A stretch of 64,000 nt of DNA from contig JAUEDM010000004.1 of NCBI GenBank assembly GCA_033439685.1, positions 3,286,001 through 3,350,000 on the forward strand, read 5' to 3'. A program made the translations under genes and the position numbers. Shown here in pieces: positions 44,613-53,473 of the stretch. The stretch comes from Apodospora peruviana. Lineage: Eukaryota; Ascomycota; Sordariomycetes; Sordariales; Lasiosphaeriaceae. The stretch's first letter is position 1, and each line of letters starts with the position of its first letter. The notes beneath the pieces were generated by a model, which saw only the letters and a program-made list of their open reading frames with translations, made no database searches and was not told the DNA's origin.

Positions 44613-47138
44613 CTAACTAGGCTGTCTCGCCGCAGCCCTAGTATGATCTTCATAAAACTCCAATGTCAGCGCCGCCAAAAAACACGGCACGCAGCCCCTC
44701 TCCCTGACCCAGAACTTGATATTATCACCAATCCGGTTCGCGAACGCGCTCCGCGGCCCGCCGCCGACTTTCATCGTCCCCTTCTCGCCGTCAAACACGA
44801 TGCTGTTCTCGTGTTCGTCCGTCTGCGAGGGGCAGTACACGCTCTCGACACGCATCTTACCGCCTGGAATAAACGTGACGGTCCAGCCGAGCGTGCTGAA
44901 TACGGCCTCCTTAAACTCGGCTGACTTGGCAGCCCAGACTTCTTTGAGACGGCGCGCCGATTTCTGGCTCGACGCCGTCTCGGCGCGCGCGTCGGCGATC
45001 TCACGCTGCGCCGCCGCGAGCTGCGAGGCCGGCACCGTGGCGAAGAGAGTCGGCTGGCGCTGGATGTGCGACAGCAGCTCGGCGTTTTCGAGTTTTAGGG
45101 CTGCCAGCGTGGCGGTCTTGACGGCCTCGAAATCCGAAGTCGGGTTCGACCGGAGCGCGAGGACGCGGGTCTTGAGCTGTTCTTTTGCAGAGGCGAGCTG
45201 TTCAGACGTCACCTCGTGCTCTTTTTCTAGGAGTCTATGGGCGGTCTGCAGCTCGGCGAACTCAGACTGGAGTTTTCGGTTCTTGCGCGCCAGCTGGCCC
45301 AACTGTTCGGATTCGGCCGCGGCTGAGTTGTCGTCGTCGTCGCGAGGCCGCTTGGTTCCGAGTGTTGGCTGAACTGCGGCGACGGCGAAGCTGGTAGAGG
45401 ATGCCGACTCGAGGGCGGAGAGGTCGGCGTGAAGTGTGTTGACCTCCTCTTTGTACTTATCAACCAGGTCCTCAAGTTCCTGTATTCGTTGGGCTTTCTC
45501 CTCATCCACGGTATCTGGCTGTATCGTCATTTCCTCCATATCAAAGGTTTTCAGCTGGGCCCGTAAATATTCGACTTCCTTGACTGCCAGGGCGCGCTGC
45601 CGGTCTAACCGAGCGCGAGCCTTATCGTTTGCCAAGGGGGCTGTTGCAGTCTTGAGAGTCTCAATCTGACTCCGCAAGTTGGCCTTCTCATCCTCGAGGG
45701 TGTTGATGATATTGTCCCGATCCGTGATTTCAGGCTGCAAGGCCCCCAGCTGTTCGAGCAGCGAAGCCGAGTTCAGCCGTTCGGAAACCAGCGCTCTAGC
45801 CACCGCTTCTGGAGAATCAAACTCGACCGGCATGTCGCTATTAAATGCGGTTTGTAGATACGCTGACCACGCCCTCCTCTCATCCTCTAGCCTCTGGCGT
45901 TGCGTCCTCTCTTCGCCGAGTTCTGCATACAGAGACTCGGTTGCTTCGAGTTTCCGTTGAAGCGACCGCTTCTCCTCCTCCACCACTTCCACGGCCTTGT
46001 GAACTTGCCGTAGATGCTTCAGTTCTATCAGCTGGTCACGGTTCTTGGCTTCCAACATACGGATGTGTGTGACCTGATCAGACAGTTCTCTCCGAATGAC
46101 AGCGATGGTCTCGGCGTCGCCAGTTTGCGCTTTTAGCCGAAGCACCTCGGCCTCGAGTCCGCCCAATGTTTCGTCCCGCTCTGCGAGCATAGCTTGGGTC
46201 TTTTCTAGCACGTCTTCCCGGATCCGGCTCTCCTGCTCTGCCTCCTGGGTAGTTCTCTGCAGGACTGAGACCTTGCCCTTCAACTCGATGATTTCCCGTT
46301 CCGCCAAACGCGCAGCCTCGTCTTTGGCGGCATTTAAGTCTTCCAGCTGCTCTTGTAGAAGCCTTGCCTCTTCCTGGGCGCCTCGTGCCTTTGCCTCGAG
46401 CTCCCGTTTTTGCGTTTCGCTCTCGGCCCTCAACGTTTCTAGCTCGGCCTGAAGCGTGTCAACCTGGCGCACTGCCTTGGACTTTTCGACATCGGCGGCC
46501 TGCTTCGCTTTGAAATCGTCCTCGGCGCGTCGCTTCGTGTCGCGCATCTCGTTTTCGGTCTGGAGGCGCATCAACTCCTTCTCCTGCTCGTAGCTGCTGA
46601 TCTGGTAGCGCAGCGTGCCGACTTCGGCCTTGAGCTCCTCGATCCGCTTCCTTTGTGTCTCGTATTCTTCGGCATCTGGCGGGGCAAGATTCTCCTTGCT
46701 GCTTTCTCTGCTAAAGTTGCTTCCGACTGTAGTGCCACGGCCGCGTGGAGGCGATGGCCCCAAGGCAGGGCCGCCCTGTCGCGAGCTGGGACGCGCCATA
46801 CCCGAGTTCGGACCGTTGTTGCTATTGTTTGTTTCGCCGGTGAAGAAGTTGTAGGACGGTTGGGTGGTTGTGGTGCGAAAGTTTCCCAGCTGCAGGAAGT
46901 TAGAACGGTGAAATGCCTTGCACACACGCGAACAGAATTGATAACTTACCCTGGATTCTCGGAGAGATGACTGTGGTCTCGCAAATCCAGTGCCGGTGCT
47001 TGAGCGAAACTGCAAGCTATCGCTTACCGACCCACGACGTGCAGCCCCCGGAGGATCACCTTTGGGGGTGTAGGACCGCATTTTGTCAAAATCGGATGGG
47101 GACTCTCGCGGTTCAGGTTTACGCGGAGTTCGCGACAT
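44613..47138 (-). CDS. MAD1: Spindle assembly checkpoint protein Mad1
   Basis: Exons 47138-46950 and 46889-44613, about 821 residues. A disordered Ser/Pro/Arg-rich N-terminus is followed by a very long coiled coil (about residues 115-690, dense in Glu, Leu, Lys, Arg and Gln). The Mad2-binding region comes next, then 'TRVLALRSNPTSDFEAVK', the counterpart of the conserved segment before the C-terminal head. The head ('RLKEVWAAKSAEFKEAVF', then 'FFLAALTLEFYEDH'-like end) matches the Mad1 RWD-type domain. Mad1 recruits and activates Mad2 at unattached kinetochores and docks at nuclear pores. The 60-nt intron is a multiple of three and free of stops, so a retained-intron protein with 20 extra residues is possible. 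Confidence 0.92.
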   Translation of the reverse strand: MSRTPRKPEPRESPSDFDKMRSYTPKGDPPGAARRGSVSDSLQFRSSTGTGFARPQSSLRESRVSYQFCSRVCKAFHRSNFLQLGNFRTTTTQPSYNFFTGETNNSNNGPNSGMARPSSRQGGPALGPSPPRGRGTTVGSNFSRESSKENLAPPDAEEYETQRKRIEELKAEVGTLRYQISSYEQEKELMRLQTENEMRDTKRRAEDDFKAKQAADVEKSKAVRQVDTLQAELETLRAESETQKRELEAKARGAQEEARLLQEQLEDLNAAKDEAARLAEREIIELKGKVSVLQRTTQEAEQESRIREDVLEKTQAMLAERDETLGGLEAEVLRLKAQTGDAETIAVIRRELSDQVTHIRMLEAKNRDQLIELKHLRQVHKAVEVVEEEKRSLQRKLEATESLYAELGEERTQRQRLEDERRAWSAYLQTAFNSDMPVEFDSPEAVARALVSERLNSASLLEQLGALQPEITDRDNIINTLEDEKANLRSQIETLKTATAPLANDKARARLDRQRALAVKEVEYLRAQLKTFDMEEMTIQPDTVDEEKAQRIQELEDLVDKYKEEVNTLHADLSALESASSTSFAVAAVQPTLGTKRPRDDDDNSAAAESEQLGQLARKNRKLQSEFAELQTAHRLLEKEHEVTSEQLASAKEQLKTRVLALRSNPTSDFEAVKTATLAALKLENAELLSHIQRQPTLFATVPASQLAAAQREIADARAETASSQKSARRLKEVWAAKSAEFKEAVFSTLGWTVTFIPGGKMRVESVYCPSQTDEHENSIVFDGEKGTMKVGGGPRSAFANRIGDNIKFWVRERGCVPCFLAALTLEFYEDHTRAAARQPS

Positions 47139-47990
47139 GGTGGACTGGGGGCGCTGAACTGTTGGAGAACCAGGGTGGCGGTCGCGGGTTGATTGGCTGA
47201 TTTTTCAGGGTCCCTTGCAGCGTGCTAGCGGTCCCTGAAGTCGGGACTCTGGAGCAGTCTGGGGAACTTGCCCGGGCTGTCTTCGTCAGCTAGGTAAGTC
47301 GGTCTCGCACTCCCATATCACGAGAAGTGAATGGCGAATGGTGCCGGTCCGGAGACTGCTGGTGAATTGTATTAGGTTGTTTTTAAACAAAGCTTTGACC
47401 AGAATGATATTCGAGTTGGAGAGTCTGCACTGGGCCACTGGCCTTTGTCATCCCGGGATGGGAGGTCCAGTGTAAGGCTTAACACGCCCTACCAACCCTG
47501 ACCAGAACTGTTGGTCATCATTCTCCCCAGTATTGTCTTATGTACATATAAACTGTTTTTTAAGATCTCTACTGATAAATCGGGTGATATTGATGACTGA
47601 TTTGCACATACACTTCCTGTGGATGTACACGTAATGGCTTAGGATTCTCAGCCCTTGTTCGCGATTGTTAGTGCACCACAAGACACCGATGACCCCAGCG
47701 CAAGCAATGACGGGGTGGCCCAGGCGGCGCTCAACCCTGCCAAGTGCCAACCTTGCCCGTGATGCTCGCCGCGTGGAGCCATCCGCTTCTTGGTGCTGAC
47801 AAGTTGGAAGCTGTGAGCTCATCCGTCCCTTCACTCCCATTGAGTTTCCACATGTCCATGGATTCCGAAGAAAGGTAACCGACCTCCTGCAGCTTCCGCT
47901 GCGACAACACCACACTCCCAACATCCCAAGAATACCAATTGAGCGACACTAGCTATCAAAATATTCTCTTCAATACCTCCGTGTGTCGCA
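47139..47990. other. Divergent promoter region, Mad1 and Tam41
   Basis: 852 nt between divergent starts. No extra gene recognised. Confidence 0.4.
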
Positions 47991-49700
47991 ATGGCTAAAG
48001 GGCGCATCCCAATCGCCTTCAAGGTAAGCTCTCTGTCTGCCCCCCCGGGTGCCACGGGCGTCATGGGTCGCAACTCACACCGCGCTTCCACGTAGGGTCG
48101 CCTCGCGCTGTGCTCCCTACCTCCGTCAACTTGCCCCAGAACATTTCTCGGATCATCGCTCTACTCCAATTCAACATCCCTATACCGTGTCAGTCGAACG
48201 CCAGCTTTATTACGGACATTTGCGACAGCGCGACATGACCAGAACGGGGCCGACGCCGCCAAAGACGCCAAGGAGGGCGCTGAAAAAGAAGCAGCGGCCG
48301 ATGATGCCTCGAGCACCGCGCAAAAAGATACAAAGTCCCATCAGGCGGTGGTAGACGAAGCGTCCAGTTCGTCTGGGTCTCCGGAAAAAGACTGGGAGTC
48401 CGACCTAGACCGCAAGATAGAGTCATTCAGGGATCTACCGCATGCCAACTTTGGCGTCAACCAGCACATGCCCTTCAACGCAGAATTCAAGGAGGTCTTG
48501 AAGCAGATACCTTGGGCATTCCGGGCGCCAATTCGCTATGCATTCGCCTACGGTTCCGGCGTCTTCCCGCAGTCGAGATCCAACGGCAGGGTTCCAACGG
48601 CCGAAGAGATCCGCGCCATTCATCCCAAGGCGCCGATGGCTATACAAAGGGCCCAGGATGGAACGCCCAAGATGATCGACTTCATTTTTGGCGTCTCGCA
48701 TACACAACACTGGCACTCGCTCAATATGAAGCAGCATCGCGATCACTATTCGGCGCTGGCCAGCCTCGGGTCTGGCGCCGTCTCCTACGTCCAGGACAAC
48801 ATGGGCGCGGGGGTGTACTTCAACCCCTACATCGTTGTGAACGGGATATTGATCAAGTATGGAGTAGTCCAACTGAGTACGCTGGAAAAGGACCTGACTC
48901 AGTGGGACACTCTGTATCTGGCTGGACGGCTGCACAAGCCGGTCAAGATCCTGCGTGACGACCCCAAGATCCGTCTCGCCAATCAGATGAATCTCATTTC
49001 TGCGCTACGGACAGCGCTGCTGCTGCTGCCCCCGAAGTTCACCGAGGAGGAGCTGTACGGGACCATCGCTGGCATCAGCTACCTCGGCGACCCGCGCATG
49101 AGATTGCCGACCGAGAACCCAAGCAAGGTGAAGAACATTGTCGGCAACAACATGGCCAACTTCCGGCGCCTGTATCTCCCGCTCATCGAGACACTCCCAA
49201 ACGTCGAGTACACCGACCCGGGTACCAAGGAGGAGGACTGGGTCTGGGACGACAAAAGCCTGAAGCTCGCCCAGGATATGGACCCAGTCAAGCGCGGCAA
49301 CATGGTCCGCCGGCTTCCCAAGGCCTTCCGGTCCAAACTCTACTTCCAGTACCAGAAGAAGTTTGCGATCCCGCAACAGGACTTTGACAAGATGATGGAG
49401 GAGAGCAAGAACGAGGATGCCATCGCCTTCAAGCGCCGGGAAGGCGGTGGGTTCGAGCGCCGAATTGCCCAGGACAGCCCCGAAGAGTTGAGGCAGTATA
49501 TCAGGACGGTGATCAAGCAGACGATAGGCTGGCCTGCGACCACTCAGTCGTTGAAGGGTCCGTTGACAAGCGGGTTCCGGCGGACGATTCGGTATTTGAT
49601 GGAAAAGTTTGGGAAATATCGCCAAGGGCGTGCGGCGGAGAAGGCAGAGAAGGCTGAGGACGGGGGCAAGGCAGCTGACGGGAAGGATGAGAAGAAGTGA
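47991..49700 (+). CDS. TAM41: Mitochondrial phosphatidate cytidylyltransferase Tam41
   Basis: Exons 47991-48023 and 48096-49700, about 545 residues. Tam41 makes CDP-diacylglycerol from phosphatidic acid and CTP on the matrix side of the inner membrane, the first step of cardiolipin synthesis. The nucleotidyltransferase core starts with 'FAYGSGVFPQSR' (about residues 161-172) and the Asp-containing 'MIDFIFGVSHTQHWH' (about 205), both family hallmarks. Later blocks 'DNMGAGVYFNPYI' and 'GISYLGDPRMR' also fit. The N-terminus after splicing is rich in Ser, Arg and Leu with few acids, as expected for a mitochondrial presequence. The 11-codon first exon is inferred from a good ATG context and a clean GTAAGC..CGTAG intron. 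A Lys/Glu/Ala-rich tail ends the protein. Confidence 0.9.
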
Positions 49701-50062
49701 TTAACGAGGATTGTGACACACGTACCGACTGGCACGATTTTTTTTTGTACAAACACATCTGCATGGCATGGCGGAACCGGAAAGATAAACCATCCAAGAG
49801 GCGTTTCATTCTCTGTCTTTTCGTTTTGTTTCTTTTTGTATGAGCGGCACATAGGTTAACCCTTGGCATGATTTTAAAAGGAAAATAGACTTTATGTACT
49901 TTTATCCTGTCTTTTGCACCTGGCGGCATGATACACAGGCAAGTTGTGTCTTTGCCAACCTGATTTCTTCATTGACGTAAGTTTCGGCGTTCCACCCCCG
50001 TTTGGCCTGCACCTCCACCACCAGATGCTTGACATAAACACAATCAACGACGCTGATATATC
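49701..50062. other. Interval between Tam41 and 5S rRNA copy 1
   Basis: 3' UTR of Tam41 and the upstream region of the 5S gene, including ATAAA at 50034-50038 (29 to 25 nt upstream of the 5S start), a TATA-like position known to matter for Neurospora 5S genes. Confidence 0.45.
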
Positions 50063-50180
50063 ACATACGACCATATGCACTGGAGAACTCGGGATCCCGT
50101 CCGCTCTCCCCTATATAAACCAGTGACCGCCAGACTAGTAGTTGGGTCGGTGACGACCAGCGAATCCCTGGTGTTGTATA
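50063..50180 (+). rRNA. 5S ribosomal RNA, copy 1 (divergent isotype)
   Basis: 118 nt that line up with Sordariomycete 5S rRNA from memory: start 'ACATACGACCAT', middle 'CCCGTCCGCTC', then 'AGTAGTTGGGTCGGTGACG' and 'CCAGCGAATCCCTGGTG'. A T-rich run for Pol III termination follows at about 50180. The helix II strands at 50078-50083 and 50120-50125 pair perfectly. The terminal helix has one mismatch (3' end GTATAT against ACATAC). A second, differing copy is at 56773. Isolated 5S genes between protein genes are known in Neurospora. Confidence 0.9.
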
Positions 50181-50327
50181 TTTTTGTTTTCCTTTTTGGT
50201 TTTATATCTCTTTTACATCCTATTCTCGAGCTCCCTTTTTGCACTAGTCATCTATGGATTCAATGTACACACCCCAGCCCCCTTTCACCACCTTCAGTAA
50301 CAGACACGACGAAACAAACAGACCTGA

Positions 50328-51379
50328 TTAAACCAAAAACCTGATGGCATCAAACTGCCCTTCCTTCCCCACACTCAAAGCCAACTCCCTCGCCTCGTCC
50401 AACAACTTCCCATTCCGCTCATGGTCCATCTTCAGCGCGCCCCACGCGTCCGGACCAAGCGGCACGCGCAGCGGAATCCCTCGTTCTCTTACCCTCAGAG
50501 CAACAACCTCCCACACGGCCTCGGCAATCTTGTTCGCGTCAGCCCACGACTCCCTGTTCTTGGGGTCGGCGATGTATTTCTCGATGATACGGCTGGACAT
50601 GTCATCCCCCTGATAAGCAGCATGTTTTTCCGCCGTGTGCCGCATCGAGGAAGTCGCATAATTCGTCTGCACGCCGCCCGGCTCGATCAGACTCAGGTGA
50701 ATGTTCCAGCTTGGGTGTAGCTCTTTTGACACAGCTTCGGTGTAGCCTTCCACAGCGAACTTGCTGGCATGGTAGAATGCTGAGCCGGGGTAGGCGATGC
50801 GCCCGCCCATGGAGGTTACGTTGAGGATCACGCCTCCTCCTTTTTGCTGTTGGTGATGGCCGAAGGAAGAGATGGTGTCGGGGTTGGGGTTTGGGTTAAT
50901 GTCGCGCATGATGGGCAGGGCGCGCTTGGTCACCTCGACGACGCCCCAGAAGTTGGTGTCGATGATCTGGCGCGCTAGACCGGAAGGGGTGGTCTCGGCG
51001 TCTCCGGACAGGGAGTATCCGGCGTTGTTGATGACGACGTCCAAGTGGCCGAAACGGGAGAGGGTTGACGAGAGCGCGGAGGAGATGGACTCTGGGGAGG
51101 TGACGTCGAGGGAGAGTTTCAGGATTCTGGGGGAGGAATCCGGGAGATATGAGAGGGTGGAAGGGTCACGAGCGGTTGCGACGAGGTTTTGCGTGGCTTT
51201 GGAGGCGATTAGTTGGGCTAGGGCTTTGCCTATGCCGGAGGAGCAGCCCGTTACTTGAAAAGGGGGAGGGCGTGTTAGTAGATGTGTGGGTGGTTTAAGA
51301 GAACGGAGATTGATGCTAGCTCACTGAACCAGACTGCGTCCGAGGGGAGTTGATAGATCTGCTGCTTCGGTACATCCAT
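50328..51379 (-). CDS. Short-chain dehydrogenase/reductase (classical SDR)
   Basis: Exons 51379-51325 and 51253-50328, about 326 residues. The 71-nt intron splits the nucleotide-binding motif: the spliced product reads 'DAVWFITGCSSGIGKALA', giving the TG-x3-GIG Rossmann signature. Further SDR features are 'VVINNAGYSLSGD' and the catalytic 'SAFYHASKFAVEG' with the Tyr-x3-Lys pair, plus an upstream 'NVTSMGG' Ser. It should be a cytosolic NAD(P)-dependent oxidoreductase. The N-terminal 'IYQLPSDAVWFITGCSSGIG' form resembles fungal SDRs annotated as ketoreductase or retinol-dehydrogenase-like, but substrate cannot be predicted. It stands alone, with 5S copy 1 and the end of Tam41 on its 3' side. 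Confidence 0.9.
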
Positions 51380-51999
51380 TTTTGAGGGGGTTGTTTTGTT
51401 GTTGATGATGATTCAGGGGTTGCTTGGAATAGGGGTTATGTTTGTGTACAAGTGCGTGGAAATTGGAGGATCAGTCAAAGGCAGTGTGATGTAGGTAATA
51501 TATGAGAATTCTGAGGGAAAAGACATTATCGCAGTCACCGAACAGCTCCTTTATATATCACTGTTCACCTCCTTGCCCTTTTTCAAAATTTGTATTCTTC
51601 TCTTCACGATGTGCTTCTCAAAACCTTTGAAGCCGTCCGGGCGACGTAAACTCCGGATTTCTGAGGCTAGCGGCCGCAATGGGAACCCAGGCCCAAGCCG
51701 CAATTGGGGGCTCGAACCGAAGTCCCTCCACCCTCCCCTTTTACCTCCGCTATAATCCCCCATACTTGGAGCGGATTCTTAGTGGCCGGCCGCAATCTCC
51801 GCATGCCACCAATGCATGCCCGGATCAACAAGTCCGGCTATGTCATCCATCTCCGGGCCACCTCACATCCAAAGCCATTCAACCGTGATTCGCAACGACA
51901 CCCCCGGATTCTGCAACGCAAGCATCTTACCGCCGAGCGCCTCCAGCTCATGGCTCTTACCACATCGAAAAAAAATCGTCATGAGCTCAATCAGCACCA
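51380..51999. other. Intergenic, upstream of the SDR
   Basis: Promoter of the SDR gene, then G/C-rich sequence without recognisable genes, bordering the P450 relic. Confidence 0.35.
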
Positions 52000-52053
52000 G
52001 CTTGAAGACGAACAGCGCGGGCCGTGAGAAAAAAACCCAAAGGCATACAGATC

Positions 52054-52390
52054 ACGTGTTTGACCACTTGACGGGGAGGTCGATCGGGGACGCGGCCTTG
52101 AAGAGGTCCATCAGTTGGGCCGAGAAGTAAGATAACTCTTGGTCTTGTCAGTGAAGAACGGACTGTCGTTAACATATCTTTGGATATGGGGTATTTCTCA
52201 GGGGCGAACCAAAACCGGGGTAGATAGCGATGCGGTAGAACTTGAGCGCTCCATATTGTACAACGAAGTAGCTCAAGAAGGTCGATATCAGTCTGCCTGG
52301 TATCGTCTTCGCAAGTTCCAGTGTCCCTTGAAGTCCTGAGCTGGCGATGACCTCAAATATGGAAATGACGGCAGATGGTTGGATAGGCAT
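52054..52390 (-). pseudogene. Cytochrome P450 N-terminal relic
   Basis: On the minus strand, an ATG at 52390 opens a 73-codon frame. It contains a hydrophobic segment and then 'FYRIAIYPGFGSPLRNTP', the form of the membrane anchor and proline-rich hinge at the start of fungal P450s. Shortly after, in another frame (about 52145-52054), the peptide 'LMDLFKAASPIDLPVKWSN' resembles a segment seen later in the same family, before the I-helix domain. The intervening region and the heme-binding Cys loop are missing. I read this as a truncated, frameshifted remnant. The resemblance of the first segment is good; that of the second is weaker. Confidence 0.45.
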
Positions 52391-52638
52391 TCATTGTGTT
52401 GCATCTCTCAAATGACAGATACGATAGACCTTTGATTTCCCTGGTTTTAGGTCCCTTATTAGACATCGGCGGTCACCAGAAGCATGAGATGAAGTTAACA
52501 GCATATGCTGGGATAAAGAAACACCTCCTAGAAGGAAGAAAGGCAAAAAGAACGCCTCGAACTTTTCCTCTCACCCGTCTCAACAAAACATTTCTCTCAC
52601 CAAAGTGGCCAGACAAAGATGCAAAAGAGAATGTAAAT

Positions 52639-52742
52639 GCCCAATAACAGGATTGAACTGTTGACCTTCGCATGGACTTGATAGAACCAAGATAGATCGA
52701 ATTCTATTAGTACGACGCTCTAACCAGCTGAGCTAATCGGGC
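52639..52742 (-). tRNA. tRNA-Ile (anticodon AAT), intron-containing
   Basis: The minus strand folds as a full cloverleaf. The acceptor is GCCCGAT with ATTGGGC (one G-T pair), the D stem GCTC/GAGC, the anticodon stem TCGTA/TGCGA around a loop reading CTAATA, and the T stem AACAG/CTGTT with loop TTCAATC. The anticodon is AAT. A 31-nt intron (52704-52674) sits one base 3' of the anticodon, the standard position. The mature length without CCA is 73 nt. A TTTT Pol III terminator follows on the minus strand within about 20 nt. Confidence 0.93.
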
Positions 52743-53473
52743 TTGATTGTTGGATGATTGACCCAGTCATGGTGGAAGTTAAAGAACCCACAATCTACGC
52801 ATGACTCATGGGTAACTCGGTCTGTTTGGCTGTGGATAGATATTACGTGCTGGCAGATGGATAAGGTCCGGGAACGATAACTTCAAGTTATTGAGATGGT
52901 CCTAGTACCTGATAGATAACACAAGTGCTGATTATGATATGGTAGGTAAGGGGATTAAGTACATTTGCGAAAAGCGTAAAAGTGACAACAGTCCAAGGAA
53001 AGACATATGGTATACAGAGAGCCCAGTTGATACAATACACACCAGCTACCTATCTACTGAAGTTGCGGCTGGATATGATGACTCGGAACAGATTAGCAAG
53101 CAGCCTACATGTACCCGAAGTAATCAAGACGCCCAAGCAGGCACTGGGACGTCCAAGACCTAGAACAGACACAGATCGACTTATACACACTATGATATAG
53201 CATCAATTCCAACGTGTTGATAAACCAAGTTACAAACAGATAACTTATCATAACCAAACGCCAATTCATTTATGTCCGCCTTCTTAGCCCAACAGCAACC
53301 AACAGTACTACCATGTTGGTGCTATCGATAAAAACGCCTCATTATTGCTGTTCACCCCGTTCTGTTCTGCCCCTACACCATTGTACGCATTCGGAGGTTC
53401 GCAGCCCGCATAGTCCAGTTTACCTGTATATTTTCATGACGCCCATTTCCAACTTAACCAAGACGACGGCAGC
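52743..53473. other. Interval between tRNA-Ile and Bir1
   Basis: 731 nt of A/T-leaning sequence, with upstream flank of the tRNA and 3' flank of Bir1. No gene recognised. Confidence 0.35.

Noticed and set aside
47991..48023. Starting Tam41 at a downstream codon without the short first exon
   Set aside because: No ATG precedes the presequence in the second exon, and the first-exon intron has good splice sites.
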